Shown here: positions 50,130 to 59,394 of the stretch, piece by piece
Position numbering within the stretch: the stretch's first letter is position 1
How the letters are laid out: each line of letters starts with the position of its first letter
Source of the DNA: Actinomyces wuliandei
GTDB lineage: Bacteria; Actinomycetota; Actinomycetes; Actinomycetales; Actinomycetaceae
Direction of reading: 5' to 3'
Assembly (NCBI RefSeq): GCF_004010955.1
Contig: NZ_CP025227.1
Location: forward strand, 310,001-374,000
Length of the DNA stretch: 64,000 nt
Notes under the pieces: model-generated
Told to the model about the DNA's origin: nothing
What the model saw: only the letters and a program-made list of their open reading frames with translations
Databases searched by the model: none
Program-made: the position numbers and the translations under genes

Positions 50130-51362
50130 CTACCTCTCCAGGGTGCTGCGGGTACGTGCTCCTCGCAGCACCCTGGTGCCCGCCGCTGCGGCTGCCACGG
50201 CAACCCAGGCGCAGGCCGCCATGACCAGGTAGCCGCCGCGTGACCCTGCCGCGTCGATGACGCTGCCGGCCAGCAGGGCCCCCAGGGAGACGCCGATGTT
50301 GAGCGCGGTGCTGACCCAGGCCAGGCCCTCGGTCAGCTGGGAGGGGGCCACTGTCACCTGGATGATGTTGTTGCCGTTGACGACTGTGGGGGCGATAGCC
50401 GTGCCGGTGAGGACCATGAGCACGCTCAGGACGATGAGGTTGGGCGCCAGGGCGAAGGTGGAGGAGCCCACGGCCAGCGTGACCACCCCCAGGAGGAGGC
50501 GGGTCCGCAGCGGCCAGCCCCAGGAGCGGGCACCGTAGGCGAGAGCGGCGGTCAGGGAGCCCACGCCCCAGGCGGCCAGGATGACCCCCGAGGCGGAGGC
50601 GTGCCCCTGCTCGGTGGCGAAGGCGACGGCTGCCACGTCGTTGGCGCCGAACATCGCTCCGGACAGCAGGAAGACGGCGACGACCACGATGACGGCCCCG
50701 TGGCGCAGCACGCTGTGGTGCGCGGCGGCTCCTGGAGCCGCCGCGCGTCCCGACCGGCCGTGGGCGGCGGGCTCGGTGGCGCGCTGGGACAGGAACCACG
50801 TCCCGCCGCCGACCTGCAGGACCAGGGCGGCCAGCCACCCCGAGGTCACCGGCAGGACGGGGGCGGTGCACAGGGCGGTGGCCAGGACCGGCCCGATGAT
50901 GAAGGTGACCTCGTCCAGGGCAGCCTCCAGGGAGAAGGCGGTGTGGGTCTCCTGGGGGGTGCGCAGGAGGCTAGTCCACCGGGCTCGCACCAGGGACCCC
51001 ATGGATCCGGCGAGGGCGCCGGCCAGGACGGCCAGGAGGACCAGGACGGCCAGAGGAGCCTGTGCCCAGGTGGCTGCGGCCAGCCCGACCAGTCCGGCTG
51101 CTGAGCCGAGGACGGCGGGCAGCATGACCCGTGACTGCCCGTAGACGTCCACCAGCCGGGCCAGCAGCGGCGAGCCCAGGGCCACGGCCACGATGTTCGC
51201 CGCGCTGACGAGGCCCGCAGCGGTGTAGGAGCCGTAGACGTCCTGGACGGCCAGGATGGTGGAGATCCCCGTCATGGACACGGGGAAGCGGGCTACCAGG
51301 CCTGCGGCGGAGAAGGCTGCGGCACCTGGGTAGGTGAGGATCCTGGAGTAGGAGGTGGTCAT
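50130..51362 (-). CDS. MFS transporter
   Basis: 410 residues, 12 hydrophobic segments in two halves separated by a basic loop (ATEPAAHGRSGRAAAPG). An N-terminal MFS-type loop ARLVDVYGQSRVMLPAVLGS follows TM2. Resembles drug/metabolite exporters of the DHA1-like type with many Ala/Gly/Val; substrate unknown. ATG 51362 chosen; GTG 51404 is possible. It lies between the GT87 gene (same strand, 126 nt downstream) and the LRV-domain gene. Confidence 0.85.
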   Translation of the reverse strand: MTTSYSRILTYPGAAAFSAAGLVARFPVSMTGISTILAVQDVYGSYTAAGLVSAANIVAVALGSPLLARLVDVYGQSRVMLPAVLGSAAGLVGLAAATWAQAPLAVLVLLAVLAGALAGSMGSLVRARWTSLLRTPQETHTAFSLEAALDEVTFIIGPVLATALCTAPVLPVTSGWLAALVLQVGGGTWFLSQRATEPAAHGRSGRAAAPGAAAHHSVLRHGAVIVVVAVFLLSGAMFGANDVAAVAFATEQGHASASGVILAAWGVGSLTAALAYGARSWGWPLRTRLLLGVVTLAVGSSTFALAPNLIVLSVLMVLTGTAIAPTVVNGNNIIQVTVAPSQLTEGLAWVSTALNIGVSLGALLAGSVIDAAGSRGGYLVMAACAWVAVAAAAAGTRVLRGARTRSTLER

Positions 51363-51438
51363 GAGGTCACTGCTGAGGTCGCTGCTGTGGTTGGGAAGGG
51401 GCACCTCCCGGGGGCCGGCCCGAGTGGGTGGTGGGTGG

Positions 51439-53046
51439 TCAGCGCTGGGTGGTCTCGGAAGAGGCCCGCGACAGGGTGAAGCCCTGGCCTGTCACCTGGC
51501 TCCAGCACTCGATGCCCTCCTCGGAGGAGGTGCAGGCAAAGGTGTCGTTCTTCGCCGAGGCGCCGTACTGGAGGCTGGCGCCTGTGCTGGCGAAGTCCTC
51601 CTCGCAGGAGCCGCTGGCCCCGCCTTCGACACCGACGGAGGCGGTGAACGGCTCGCTGGAGCCGCTGCAGGAGGAGTCCTCACCCACGAAGTCGTGGTCG
51701 TTGATCGTGCAGGACACGGAGTCCTCCCCCAGTGAGCAGCTGATGTTCCCGCTGGGCGTGGTGAAGACGCTCATCTCCAGGGCGTCGTCAGGGGCGGGGG
51801 CGCTCAGGTCCAGGGAGGGCGTGGCACTGGGGGTGGGGGAGGCTGAGGGCGTCGCGCTCGGGGAGGCCGAGGGCGCGGCCTGGGTGGCCTGCTGTGCCGC
51901 GACGGTGGGCTGTGAGCCCTGGGCGTTGGTGGGGGACTCGTCCTCCCCACCGGTCAGGACCCAGGTCATGACGAAGACCAGCAGGGCCGCGACGACGGTG
52001 GCGAGGATCCACAGGAAGCGTCCAGAGGGGCTGTCGGAGGCGGTCTCCTCGGCCTCTGCCGTCCCCACGCCGAAGACCGTCGCCTCCGCCGCCTTGGTGC
52101 CCGGCGTACCTCCCGGGCGGGCGGAGGTCGTGGCGTGGCCGACTGCGGCCGCCGCCCGCCTGGGCTGCCGGGGCGGGGTGGGCTGGTAGGACTGTCCGGG
52201 CTGGCCGACAGCAGCCGGGGCGCCGGTCCCCGGGGCCGCGGGGTGGGCGGATGACGCGGCGACCGCCTGCGTGGGCGCCTCGGCCCCGGGTTGGGTGGGG
52301 ACGTGGGCCAAGGGGGCGGCGGGCACGGGAGAGGCGGGTGAGTACGCGGGTGCCGGCTGCTGGCCGGCCGGATATGGTGACGGCTGCTGCGGTGAGGCGG
52401 TGGAGAAGGCCGAGGTCTGGGAGACAGCCGGGGAGACCTGGTAAGGCGAGCGCGGCACTGGCTGCGGCCGGGTGGCCTGGGGGTCGGAGGGTGGCTGGGA
52501 GGGGATGGCCTGGGTGGCCTGGAGGCCAGGGTCGGGGGAGGCCGCAGGACCTGAGGCCTGGGCCGGGGCGCCGGGGAGGACCCCGCTGCTGGGAGCGCCT
52601 GAAGGACTGCCCTGACCTCCTGCCACCCCCGTGCTCCCCACGGTGCGGGCGATGGTGTGGCCAGCGGGACCCCCCGCTGTGACGGGGGACGTCGCAGCGG
52701 GGGACGCGGAAGACACGGAAGACACGGAAGACGCTGCCTCGGTGGGGCCTGCAGCGCGAGAGGCGGACCCGGTGGGGGCGGCCTGGGGGCTGGGGCTCTG
52801 AGGCAGCACCTGCGTGGAGGCGGTCACGGCCCCGCCCGCCATCCCGCTGGCACGGGCGGCGAGGGCGGCGTCGACGGCGGGGTCGTCCAGTGTGCCCAGC
52901 CATTCCAGCAGCGCGGGGTAGGTCCGCGGGTTGGCCGCGATGTGGGGACGCAGGTCGGGATAGTTCTGCGCCAGCTGGTGCAGGGTCTCCAGAGGTGCGT
53001 TGGGGTCTTGCGCGCGAGCGGTCAGCTCGTCCTTGGCCTGAGGCAT
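51439..53046 (-). CDS. LRV-domain membrane protein with extracellular Cys-rich C-terminus
   Basis: 535 residues. Residues 1-65 (ELTARAQDPNAPLETLHQLA, YPDLRPHIAANPRTYPALLE) look like the variant leucine-rich repeat domain often found at the N-terminus of actinobacterial membrane proteins. A 300-residue Pro/Ala/Ser/Gln-rich cytoplasmic linker follows, then one transmembrane helix (FLWILATVVAALLVFVMTWV, about 375-395). The extracytoplasmic part has a Ser/Ala/Pro stretch and a C-terminal domain with about eight Cys (NISCSLGEDSVSCTI, SGSCEEDF, FACTSSEEGIECW). ATG 53046 with AAGGA upstream. Divergent from the PP2C gene; possibly a phospho-regulated envelope sensor. Confidence 0.75.
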   Translation of the reverse strand: MPQAKDELTARAQDPNAPLETLHQLAQNYPDLRPHIAANPRTYPALLEWLGTLDDPAVDAALAARASGMAGGAVTASTQVLPQSPSPQAAPTGSASRAAGPTEAASSVSSVSSASPAATSPVTAGGPAGHTIARTVGSTGVAGGQGSPSGAPSSGVLPGAPAQASGPAASPDPGLQATQAIPSQPPSDPQATRPQPVPRSPYQVSPAVSQTSAFSTASPQQPSPYPAGQQPAPAYSPASPVPAAPLAHVPTQPGAEAPTQAVAASSAHPAAPGTGAPAAVGQPGQSYQPTPPRQPRRAAAAVGHATTSARPGGTPGTKAAEATVFGVGTAEAEETASDSPSGRFLWILATVVAALLVFVMTWVLTGGEDESPTNAQGSQPTVAAQQATQAAPSASPSATPSASPTPSATPSLDLSAPAPDDALEMSVFTTPSGNISCSLGEDSVSCTINDHDFVGEDSSCSGSSEPFTASVGVEGGASGSCEEDFASTGASLQYGASAKNDTFACTSSEEGIECWSQVTGQGFTLSRASSETTQR

Positions 53047-53254
53047 CCTGGGTCCTTCGCTGGTTCGGGGTACGGGGCGTACCGGGCTGCCTGGTGCGGC
53101 GCGCGCCGGGAAGCGACGTCCTGGGGCGGTGAGGGAGCGCTGCGCTGGGGCGGCTCCCCGGTATTGTCGCACCCGGACCGTTATACGGTGACCTAAGGAG
53201 CGCCCCGGCGCAAGACCTCACCCTCTGTGATCTCACCTCTGAGAAAGGGAGCTG
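53047..53254. promoter_or_regulatory. divergent promoter region, LRV-domain gene and PP2C gene
   Basis: Contains the palindrome ACCGTTATACGGT (53177-53189), whose TATACG could serve as a -10 element, about 70 nt before the PP2C start. RBS GAAAGGGAG precedes ATG 53255. Confidence 0.45.
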
Positions 53255-54106
53255 ATGGCTGATCCCAGCGATCCCAACCGTGCCGTCCCGGCCTGGGCCG
53301 CCGGAGTCGTGGCTGGTGCGGCGAGCGACGTCGGGCGGCTGCGTGTCGTCAACGAGGACGGCTACCTGGCAGTCAGCCCCGCCTTCGTGGTCGTGGACGG
53401 CATGGGAGGTCACGCCGCCGGGAGGGCCGCCACCCAGGCGGCCCTGGGGGCGCTGTACCGCCTGGCGGGCAGGAGGGTCACCGGTGTCGACGAGGTCCTG
53501 CGGGCCGTGTCCGCCGCCCAGGAGGCGATCGTGGCCATTCCCTCCCACGCGGCCTTCCTGCCCGGGGCCACGGTGGCGGGGGCGGTGCTGGCCGACCTGG
53601 AGGAGCCTCCTGCCGGGCAGGGCGCCCCGGGCGGCCGGACTCACCTGCCGGAGCCCGTGGGCACGGGCAGGCCTGCGGGAGCGGTCGCGCGCCTGACCTG
53701 GATCGTCTTCAACATCGGGGACGCCCGTACCTACCTGCTGCGCGGCGGCGTGCTCACCCAGCTGACCCGGGACCACTCACAGGTCCAGGACCTCATCGAC
53801 AGCGGCTACCTCACCCCGGAGGATGCCCGCGTGGACCCCCGGCGCAACATCGTCACGCGGGCACTGGGCGGGGGCATCGCCGACTCCGCCGTCCCCGACC
53901 TGCGCACGGTCCCCGTGGAGACGGGGGACCGCCTCCTGGTCTGCTCCGACGGGCTGAGCGACGAGCTGGACGACGACTCCCTGGCCGTGGTCCTCACGGC
54001 GGGCTTCCCCCCGCAGCGCACGGCGGACCTGCTGGTCGCCGCCTCCCTGGAGGAGGGCGGGCACGACAACAGCACCGCAGTGGTCGTCGATGTCGTTGGT
54101 CGTTGA
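53255..54106 (+). CDS. PP2C-family serine/threonine phosphatase
   Basis: 283 residues. Motifs in order: SDVGRLRVVNEDGYL, FVVVDGMGGHAAG (metal-binding DGxGG), WIVFNIGDARTYLL, LTRDHSQVQDLIDSG, NIVTRALGG, LLVCSDGLSDELDD and GGHDNSTAVVVDV (final Asp-Asn metal ligands). Soluble, no transmembrane helix, so it is a free PstP-like partner rather than the membrane-anchored type. Dephosphorylates Ser/Thr kinase substrates. A 16-bp tandem repeat (GATGTCGTTGGTCGTT) spans its 3' end at 54090-54121. Confidence 0.92.
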   Translation: MADPSDPNRAVPAWAAGVVAGAASDVGRLRVVNEDGYLAVSPAFVVVDGMGGHAAGRAATQAALGALYRLAGRRVTGVDEVLRAVSAAQEAIVAIPSHAAFLPGATVAGAVLADLEEPPAGQGAPGGRTHLPEPVGTGRPAGAVARLTWIVFNIGDARTYLLRGGVLTQLTRDHSQVQDLIDSGYLTPEDARVDPRRNIVTRALGGGIADSAVPDLRTVPVETGDRLLVCSDGLSDELDDDSLAVVLTAGFPPQRTADLLVAASLEEGGHDNSTAVVVDVVGR

Positions 54107-54332
54107 TGTCGTTGGTCGTTGATGCCGTTGGCGCCGTCGACGCCGACCGTGCCTCTGGAGCCTCTGGTGCTACCGGTGCCGCAGCCGCAGGCTCTTGACG
54201 GGAGGTGCCCGGGAGGACAAGGATTCCGCCCGGGTCCCGCTGCCCGCCCGGGCGCGCGGACCACGACGGGCCGCAGGACGCCGCGCGGCCCGGGGTAGTG
54301 GCAGCAGCTTGACGGTGAGGGAGCGTACGCAC

Positions 54333-55235
54333 GTGGTAGCAGCAGGGCTAGGCCCCCAGCACGGTGACGTGACCGGGGCGGTGGGCGGCGGCCCCACCAG
54401 GGACCGTCCTCGTGCCGGTCGGCGTCGTCGGTGGCCCGTCGTCCTCCTTGTGCTGCTCCTCGCCCTGGGGGGTGCCGGGGTCGCTGGTGAGTACTACGCC
54501 CGGGACCGGGTGGAGACCGAGGTGCGTGGCGCGCTTCCAGGCCTGAGCCAGGACGCCAAGGTCTCCACGGAGGGGATCGTGCTGCTCCAGGCCGCACAGA
54601 TGTCGCTGAGGAGCCTGGACGTCACGGCCTCCAGCCTGACCCTGGAGGGTAGCGGGGCCTCTGGGGCTGGGGGGCGTGACGGTGGGGACCAGAGTGAGGA
54701 CCTCAGCCTGGCTGACCTGAGCGTCTCGATGAGGCAGGTCGGGCTGCACGACCCCGTCACGGCTGCCAGCGTCGACATCTCGGCCACAGTCCCCTGGGAG
54801 CAGGTGGGTGCCGCGATGGAGGAGGCCTCCTTCGGTGACACCTTCTCGGACCTCCTCGCGGGCACTTCCTCAGGCGTCGACGTTACTGTGACCGCGGACC
54901 AGGTCGGTACCTCGGCCCAGGACCCGGGCTCCGCCACAGCCAGCGCCTCGGTGCTGGGACAGGAGGTGGAGATCGGGCTCGTCCCCGCCGTCGGTGAGGA
55001 CGGCGGTCTGGTGCTTGATGTCACCTCGGTCTCCGTGGGCGGCTCCCAGGAGGAGACGGACACTGGTCTGGGGGCGGTCGGTGGCCTGGCTGCCTCCCTG
55101 GCCCTGGAGGGGACCCAGGTCGAGGTCCCGGCCGAGCTCCTGCCTGGCGGGCTGGGCCTGTCGGAGGCGAGCGTGGTCCCTGAGGGGCTGCGCGTCCGGC
55201 TTGAGGGCGAGGACGTGGCGCTGTCACAGATGTGA
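54333..55235 (+). CDS. DUF2993 (LmeA-like) secreted/membrane-anchored protein
   Basis: 300 residues from GTG 54333 (GAGGGAG 9 nt upstream). A basic N-terminus and one membrane helix (WPVVLLVLLLALGGAGVAGE) precede an extracytoplasmic domain starting YYARDRVETEVRGALPGLSQ, which is the usual opening of DUF2993 proteins; repeated beta-strand segments follow (VSTEGIVLLQAAQMSLRSLD; VTAASVDISATVPWEQV). The LmeA relative in mycobacteria binds phosphoinositides and affects lipomannan. In-frame starts at 54309 or 54315 are alternatives. It may head the MoxR operon, 260 nt away. Confidence 0.75.
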   Translation: MVAAGLGPQHGDVTGAVGGGPTRDRPRAGRRRRWPVVLLVLLLALGGAGVAGEYYARDRVETEVRGALPGLSQDAKVSTEGIVLLQAAQMSLRSLDVTASSLTLEGSGASGAGGRDGGDQSEDLSLADLSVSMRQVGLHDPVTAASVDISATVPWEQVGAAMEEASFGDTFSDLLAGTSSGVDVTVTADQVGTSAQDPGSATASASVLGQEVEIGLVPAVGEDGGLVLDVTSVSVGGSQEETDTGLGAVGGLAASLALEGTQVEVPAELLPGGLGLSEASVVPEGLRVRLEGEDVALSQM

Positions 55236-55494
55236 CCGGGCGCAGTGACGTGACCGGGCGCAGTCGCGTGGGGAAGCGCACGTGGGGTGTCGCACTGTAC
55301 CCGGCAGTGTCGGGGTGCCCTGCCGTGTGGCACGCTGGGGGCGCCCTGCCTGGGTGGCGGCTCCTGCCTGCCGCGTGCGGCGGGGCCTGGCCCTGCGGGC
55401 GCTCACGCGCTGCGGGACCCGCAGGTGCCGGTCGCGGGGCCTGCGGCAGCACGCGACCGAGCAACCGAGCACACGCCGAGCACACAGGAGAGCC
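55236..55494 (+). promoter_or_regulatory. leader of MoxR operon with short tandem duplication
   Basis: The sequence GTGACCGGGCGCAGT occurs twice, 18 bp apart, directly after the DUF2993 stop. No gene supported. RBS AGGAGAG precedes ATG 55495. Confidence 0.35.
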
Positions 55495-56727
55495 ATGAGC
55501 ACGCAGCCTGACCAGGCAGGTCCCGCGGACCTGCGGCGGGGCTACCCGGCCCAGCGCCAGCCGACGGCCGGTACCGGCGGTACGGCAGGCACGGCGTCTG
55601 TGGCCGCCCCGGGCCAGGCCTCACCCAGGCCCCCGGCGGCTGTGGGGTATCCTGTCGGCCCTGCCCCCACTCAGGGGGTCGGGGCCACAGGCCCGCATGC
55701 CCGCTCCCGGGTGCGCCAGCAGGCGGGCAGCTCCTCCCGCTCCCAGGGGGCTACGGAGGCTGACATCCAGCGTGCCGGGACGCTGCTGGACCGTGTCGCC
55801 CGGATCTTCTCCCAGCGCGTCGTCGGGCAGGACCAGCTGCGCACCGTCCTGGTCACCACCCTGGTCTCGGGCGGGCACGTGCTGCTGGAGTCCGTGCCCG
55901 GCCTGGCCAAGACCACGGCCGCCCAGACCCTGGCCTCAGCGGTGTCCGGCTCCTTCCGGCGCATCCAGTGCACCCCCGACCTCATGCCCAACGACATCGT
56001 GGGCACCCAGATCCTCAACTACGCCACCGGGGAGATGACCACCCAGCTGGGGCCGGTCCACGCCAACATCGTCCTGCTGGACGAGATCAACCGCTCCAGC
56101 GCCAAGACGCAGTCGGCGATGCTGGAGGCCATGCAGGAGCGGCAGACCTCCATCGGCGGCGTTGTCTACCCCCTTCCGCAGCCCTTCATGGTGCTGGCCA
56201 CGCAGAACCCCATCGAGGAGGAGGGCACCTACGTCCTGCCCGAGGCCCAGATGGACCGCTTCCTCATGAAGGAGGTCCTGACCTACCCGCGTCCCACCGA
56301 GGAGGTCGACGTCCTCGACCGGATCAGCGACGGCTCCTTCGACAGGCCGGCTGTCGAGGCCCCGATCTCCACCGACGACGTCGAGTGGCTCCAGGCCACG
56401 GCGGAGCGCGTCTACGTGGACCCGGTCATCAAGCAGTACATCGTCGCCCTGGTCAACACCTCCCGCGGGGGCGGCCCCCGCCCGGTGACCGGCCTGGACG
56501 CCCAGGTGCGGGTGGGTGCCTCGCCGCGCGGAGGCATCGCACTCATGAAGGTCGCCCAGGCGATCGCCCTGCAGGAGGGACGCGGCTACGTCATCCCCGA
56601 CGACGTGCGCCTGCTGCGTCATGCCGTGCTGCGCCACCGCCTGGTGCTGACCTACGACGCCCTGGCGGACGCGGTGGCGCCCGAGTCGCTCATCGACGCG
56701 ATCTTCGCAGCCGTCCCCACACCGTGA
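55495..56727 (+). CDS. MoxR family AAA+ ATPase
   Basis: 410 residues. The first 95 are Pro/Ala/Gly/Gln-rich and disordered; the AAA+ core has the MoxR-type P-loop LLESVPGLAKTTAAQTLA (about 127-144), VGTQILNYATGEM, the Walker B plus MoxR signature LLDEINRSSAKTQSAMLEAM, QERQTSIGG, VLATQNPIEEEGTY (sensor 1) and ASPRGGIALM (sensor 2). Chaperone-like ATPase that acts with the following DUF58 and VWA proteins on surface or cofactor-bearing clients. Confidence 0.93.
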   Translation: MSTQPDQAGPADLRRGYPAQRQPTAGTGGTAGTASVAAPGQASPRPPAAVGYPVGPAPTQGVGATGPHARSRVRQQAGSSSRSQGATEADIQRAGTLLDRVARIFSQRVVGQDQLRTVLVTTLVSGGHVLLESVPGLAKTTAAQTLASAVSGSFRRIQCTPDLMPNDIVGTQILNYATGEMTTQLGPVHANIVLLDEINRSSAKTQSAMLEAMQERQTSIGGVVYPLPQPFMVLATQNPIEEEGTYVLPEAQMDRFLMKEVLTYPRPTEEVDVLDRISDGSFDRPAVEAPISTDDVEWLQATAERVYVDPVIKQYIVALVNTSRGGGPRPVTGLDAQVRVGASPRGGIALMKVAQAIALQEGRGYVIPDDVRLLRHAVLRHRLVLTYDALADAVAPESLIDAIFAAVPTP

Positions 56728-56732
56728 GCCCC

Positions 56733-57824
56733 ATGACGAGCGTGCAGCAGGAGCAGCAGGAGACGAGCCCCCAGCAGGACCCGGGGCCTGCGCCGCCCTC
56801 CCCCCGGCCCGGCTCCGCCCGCCAGGGGGGCCGGGCGCAGCGTCTGCGCGCCGCCCTGTCCCTGCCGACCCTGCGGCGGGCCACGGGGATGCTCGACGGA
56901 CGGCACAAGTCGGTGTTCCTCGGGCACGGGCAGGACTTTGACGACATGTCCTTCTACCGCCCCGGCGACGACGTCTCCGACATCGACTGGAAGTCCTCGG
57001 CGCGGGTCGGCTACCCGGTCATCAAGCGCTACCAGCGGGAGTCCTCCGTGCCGCTGGTGCTGGCGGTGGACACCGGGCGGACCATGGCTGCCCAGACCCC
57101 TCACGGGGACGACAAGCGCGACCTGGTCCTGGGGGTCGCGGAGGTCTTCTCCTACCTGGCCCGCATGAGAGGCGACCCGGTGGGCCTGGTCGCGGGCGAC
57201 TCCAGGCGCATGGTCTCGCGCCCGGCGCGCTCGGGCGCCAAGCACGCGCAGACGCTGCTGGCCGTCCTGTCCCGGGCGCTGTGGTCCCTGGACGCCCAGC
57301 AGGACACCGGGCGGGATGCGGGGAGGACGAAGGACGTCACGGCGTGGGGCTCCTCCCGTCCACGGTCTTTTCCGGGGACGCCGGGCCTGGCGGCTGACGC
57401 CCCGGCCTCCAGCCTGCCGGTGGTCCTGGAGCGGGTCTCCCGCTGGCACCGGCGCCGCAGCCTGGTGGTGCTTGTCACCGACACCGCCCACCCCGGTGAG
57501 GACTGCGCGGTCTGGCTGCGCCGCCTTCCCGCCCAGCACGAGCTGGTGGTGGTCCAGGTCGCGGACGACGACCCGCTGCGCGAGGGGGCCGGGAGGGCGC
57601 ACGACGTCGACTCGGTGGCCGAGCTTCCCGCCTTCCTGCGCTCGGACCCCCGCGTGGCCGCCGAGGTCGGCCAGGCTGCTCTGGCCCGCCGCCAGGCCGT
57701 GGCCTCCCTGCTGGAGCGGCGCCACATCGAGTCGGGCGTGGTGGACTGCGGGCAGACCCTCATCGAGTCGGTGGCCGAGCTGCTCATGCGGGAGCGGGCG
57801 GCCGTGGCCCGGGGGAGGAGGTAG
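56733..57824 (+). CDS. DUF58 (von Willebrand-like) domain protein
   Basis: 363 residues. A disordered leader of about 50 residues precedes the DUF58 signature HGQDFDDMSFYRPGDDVSDI then DWKSSAR, and a VWA-like half with VLAVDTGRTMA (degenerate MIDAS) and LVVLVTDTAHPGEDCAV. In the BatA/B-type operons DUF58 proteins link MoxR to the VWA subunits. ATG 56733 starts 5 nt after the MoxR stop. Confidence 0.88.
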   Translation: MTSVQQEQQETSPQQDPGPAPPSPRPGSARQGGRAQRLRAALSLPTLRRATGMLDGRHKSVFLGHGQDFDDMSFYRPGDDVSDIDWKSSARVGYPVIKRYQRESSVPLVLAVDTGRTMAAQTPHGDDKRDLVLGVAEVFSYLARMRGDPVGLVAGDSRRMVSRPARSGAKHAQTLLAVLSRALWSLDAQQDTGRDAGRTKDVTAWGSSRPRSFPGTPGLAADAPASSLPVVLERVSRWHRRRSLVVLVTDTAHPGEDCAVWLRRLPAQHELVVVQVADDDPLREGAGRAHDVDSVAELPAFLRSDPRVAAEVGQAALARRQAVASLLERRHIESGVVDCGQTLIESVAELLMRERAAVARGRR

Positions 57825-57826
57825 TC

Positions 57827-58348
57827 GTGGAGGCTGTGCCCCCCGTCCTCATGCCGGCGTGGGTGGCGCTGGTCGCGGCACTGGGTGCCGCAGCCCTCGC
57901 CATCTGGCTGCTGCGCACCTTCCTGGTCACGCGCCGCGACCTGTCCCTGGAGGTCGGGGACATCCCCATGGCTGCCGACGAGCGGCAGCGCTGGGGCGAC
58001 CAGCTGACGACGATCACCTCCCGCTGGGAGGCCGGGGACCTGGACCTGCGTGGGCTGCACCTGGAGCTGGCGTCCCTGGTGCGCGGCTTCGCCCAGGCCC
58101 GCTCCGGGCAGGAGGTGACCACGGCGACGGTCACCGAGATCCTGGACATGGCTGACACGAGCGGTCCCCGCCCCGTCATGGACAGGCTGCGGCGTGCCCG
58201 CCGGGAGGGACGGCCCGTGGACACCAACCCCCTGGGCTACGTGGGCGAGCTCCTGGCGGTGTGGGAGCAGCCCTCCTTCGACCGGGAGCCTGAGGCGGCC
58301 GCCCAGGAGGCCATCGACAGGGCGGGGTGGGTGGTCTCCCAGTGGTGA
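57827..58348 (+). CDS. small membrane protein of MoxR operon
   Basis: 173 residues, one transmembrane helix (VALVAALGAAALAIWLLRTF), then a cytoplasmic helical region with WEAGDLDLRGLHLELASLVR and a conserved-looking NPLGYVGELLAVWEQPSFDR. It occupies the position of the DUF4381/BatD-linked subunit in related operons but I do not recognise a named family. RBS GGGGGAGGAGG, GTG start, 2 nt after the DUF58 stop. Confidence 0.7.
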   Translation: MEAVPPVLMPAWVALVAALGAAALAIWLLRTFLVTRRDLSLEVGDIPMAADERQRWGDQLTTITSRWEAGDLDLRGLHLELASLVRGFAQARSGQEVTTATVTEILDMADTSGPRPVMDRLRRARREGRPVDTNPLGYVGELLAVWEQPSFDREPEAAAQEAIDRAGWVVSQW

Positions 58349-59394
58349 TGCCGTGGCTGTTCTGGCTGCTGCTCGGCGTGGCGGTGGCCGTGGTGGTGCT
58401 GGCGACGGTCAGGCCGGGCAGGGCCGGCCGCCGCAGGGAGGCGGAGCCGCCGCGACGGGTGGCTAACTCCGCAGGCATGTTCCTCCTGCCCCGGGTCCGC
58501 TCCCGCGTGCGCCAGCAGCGCTGGCTCCACGCCGGGGCGGGGCTGCTGGTCCTGGTCGCGCTCCTGGCCGCAGCGGGGGTGTCGGCCCGTCCGGTCTCCG
58601 AGGTGGAGCGCTCTGACCGTCTGGCCAACCGCGACATCGTCCTGTGCCTGGACGTGTCCACCTCAATGATCACCATCGACGCCTCGGTGCTGGAGACCTT
58701 CTCCGGGCTGCTGGACTCCTTCGACGGGGAGCGTGTCGCCCTGGTGGCCTGGAACTCCACGGCCCAGACGATCGTGCCGCTCACTGACGACTACGAGCTG
58801 CTGGGCCGCCAGATGGAGGACCTGGCCGACGTGCTGGACATCGACCCGGCCAGCCCCACCTCCCGGCAGGTCGCCGCCTACGAGGACGCGCTCAGCGGCA
58901 CCATGAGCTACTCGGTGGAGGGCTCCTCCCTGGCTGGCGACGGCCTGGCCTCGTGCGCCATGGCTTTTGACAACCAGGGGATGGAGCGCTCCCGCTCGGT
59001 CATCCTCGCCACCGATAACCTCATCATCGACCCCGACGGGGAGCAGATCTACAGCCTGGCTGACTCTGTCCAGGTCCTGGGGGAGCGCTCTATCCGGCTG
59101 TTCTCCGTCTACGGGACCGACCCGGACCAGTACGACCTGTGGGTCACCGAGAAGACCCCTGAGGAGGCGCGCCAGGAGCTGAAGACGCTGACGCAGGACG
59201 GCGGCGGGCGCTTCTACGACGTCGAGGACTCCGGAACCGGGGGCGACATCGTCCGGCAGCTGGAGGAGACCCAGGTCGCCGAGCTGGGCGGGGGCGTGGA
59301 GACGCGTCGTACCGACACCCCCGAGCACCTGGCTGCCGCCCTGGGCGTGGCCGTGGTAGCCGTCCTGGGCCTGGCGGCGTGGAGGCGGCTGTGA
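58348..59394 (+). CDS. VWA-domain membrane protein (BatA-like), first copy
   Basis: 348 residues. Two N-terminal transmembrane helices (3-24; about 60-82), a VWA domain with MIDAS DVSTSM in IVLCLDVSTSMITIDASVLE, a region with SGTMSYSVEGSSL and the DxxG-type metal site near VILATDNLIIDPDG, and a C-terminal transmembrane helix (LAAALGVAVVAVLGLAAW). Starts as TGATG overlap with the preceding gene. Its stop is overlapped by the GTGA start of the next VWA gene. Confidence 0.88.
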   Translation: MPWLFWLLLGVAVAVVVLATVRPGRAGRRREAEPPRRVANSAGMFLLPRVRSRVRQQRWLHAGAGLLVLVALLAAAGVSARPVSEVERSDRLANRDIVLCLDVSTSMITIDASVLETFSGLLDSFDGERVALVAWNSTAQTIVPLTDDYELLGRQMEDLADVLDIDPASPTSRQVAAYEDALSGTMSYSVEGSSLAGDGLASCAMAFDNQGMERSRSVILATDNLIIDPDGEQIYSLADSVQVLGERSIRLFSVYGTDPDQYDLWVTEKTPEEARQELKTLTQDGGGRFYDVEDSGTGGDIVRQLEETQVAELGGGVETRRTDTPEHLAAALGVAVVAVLGLAAWRRL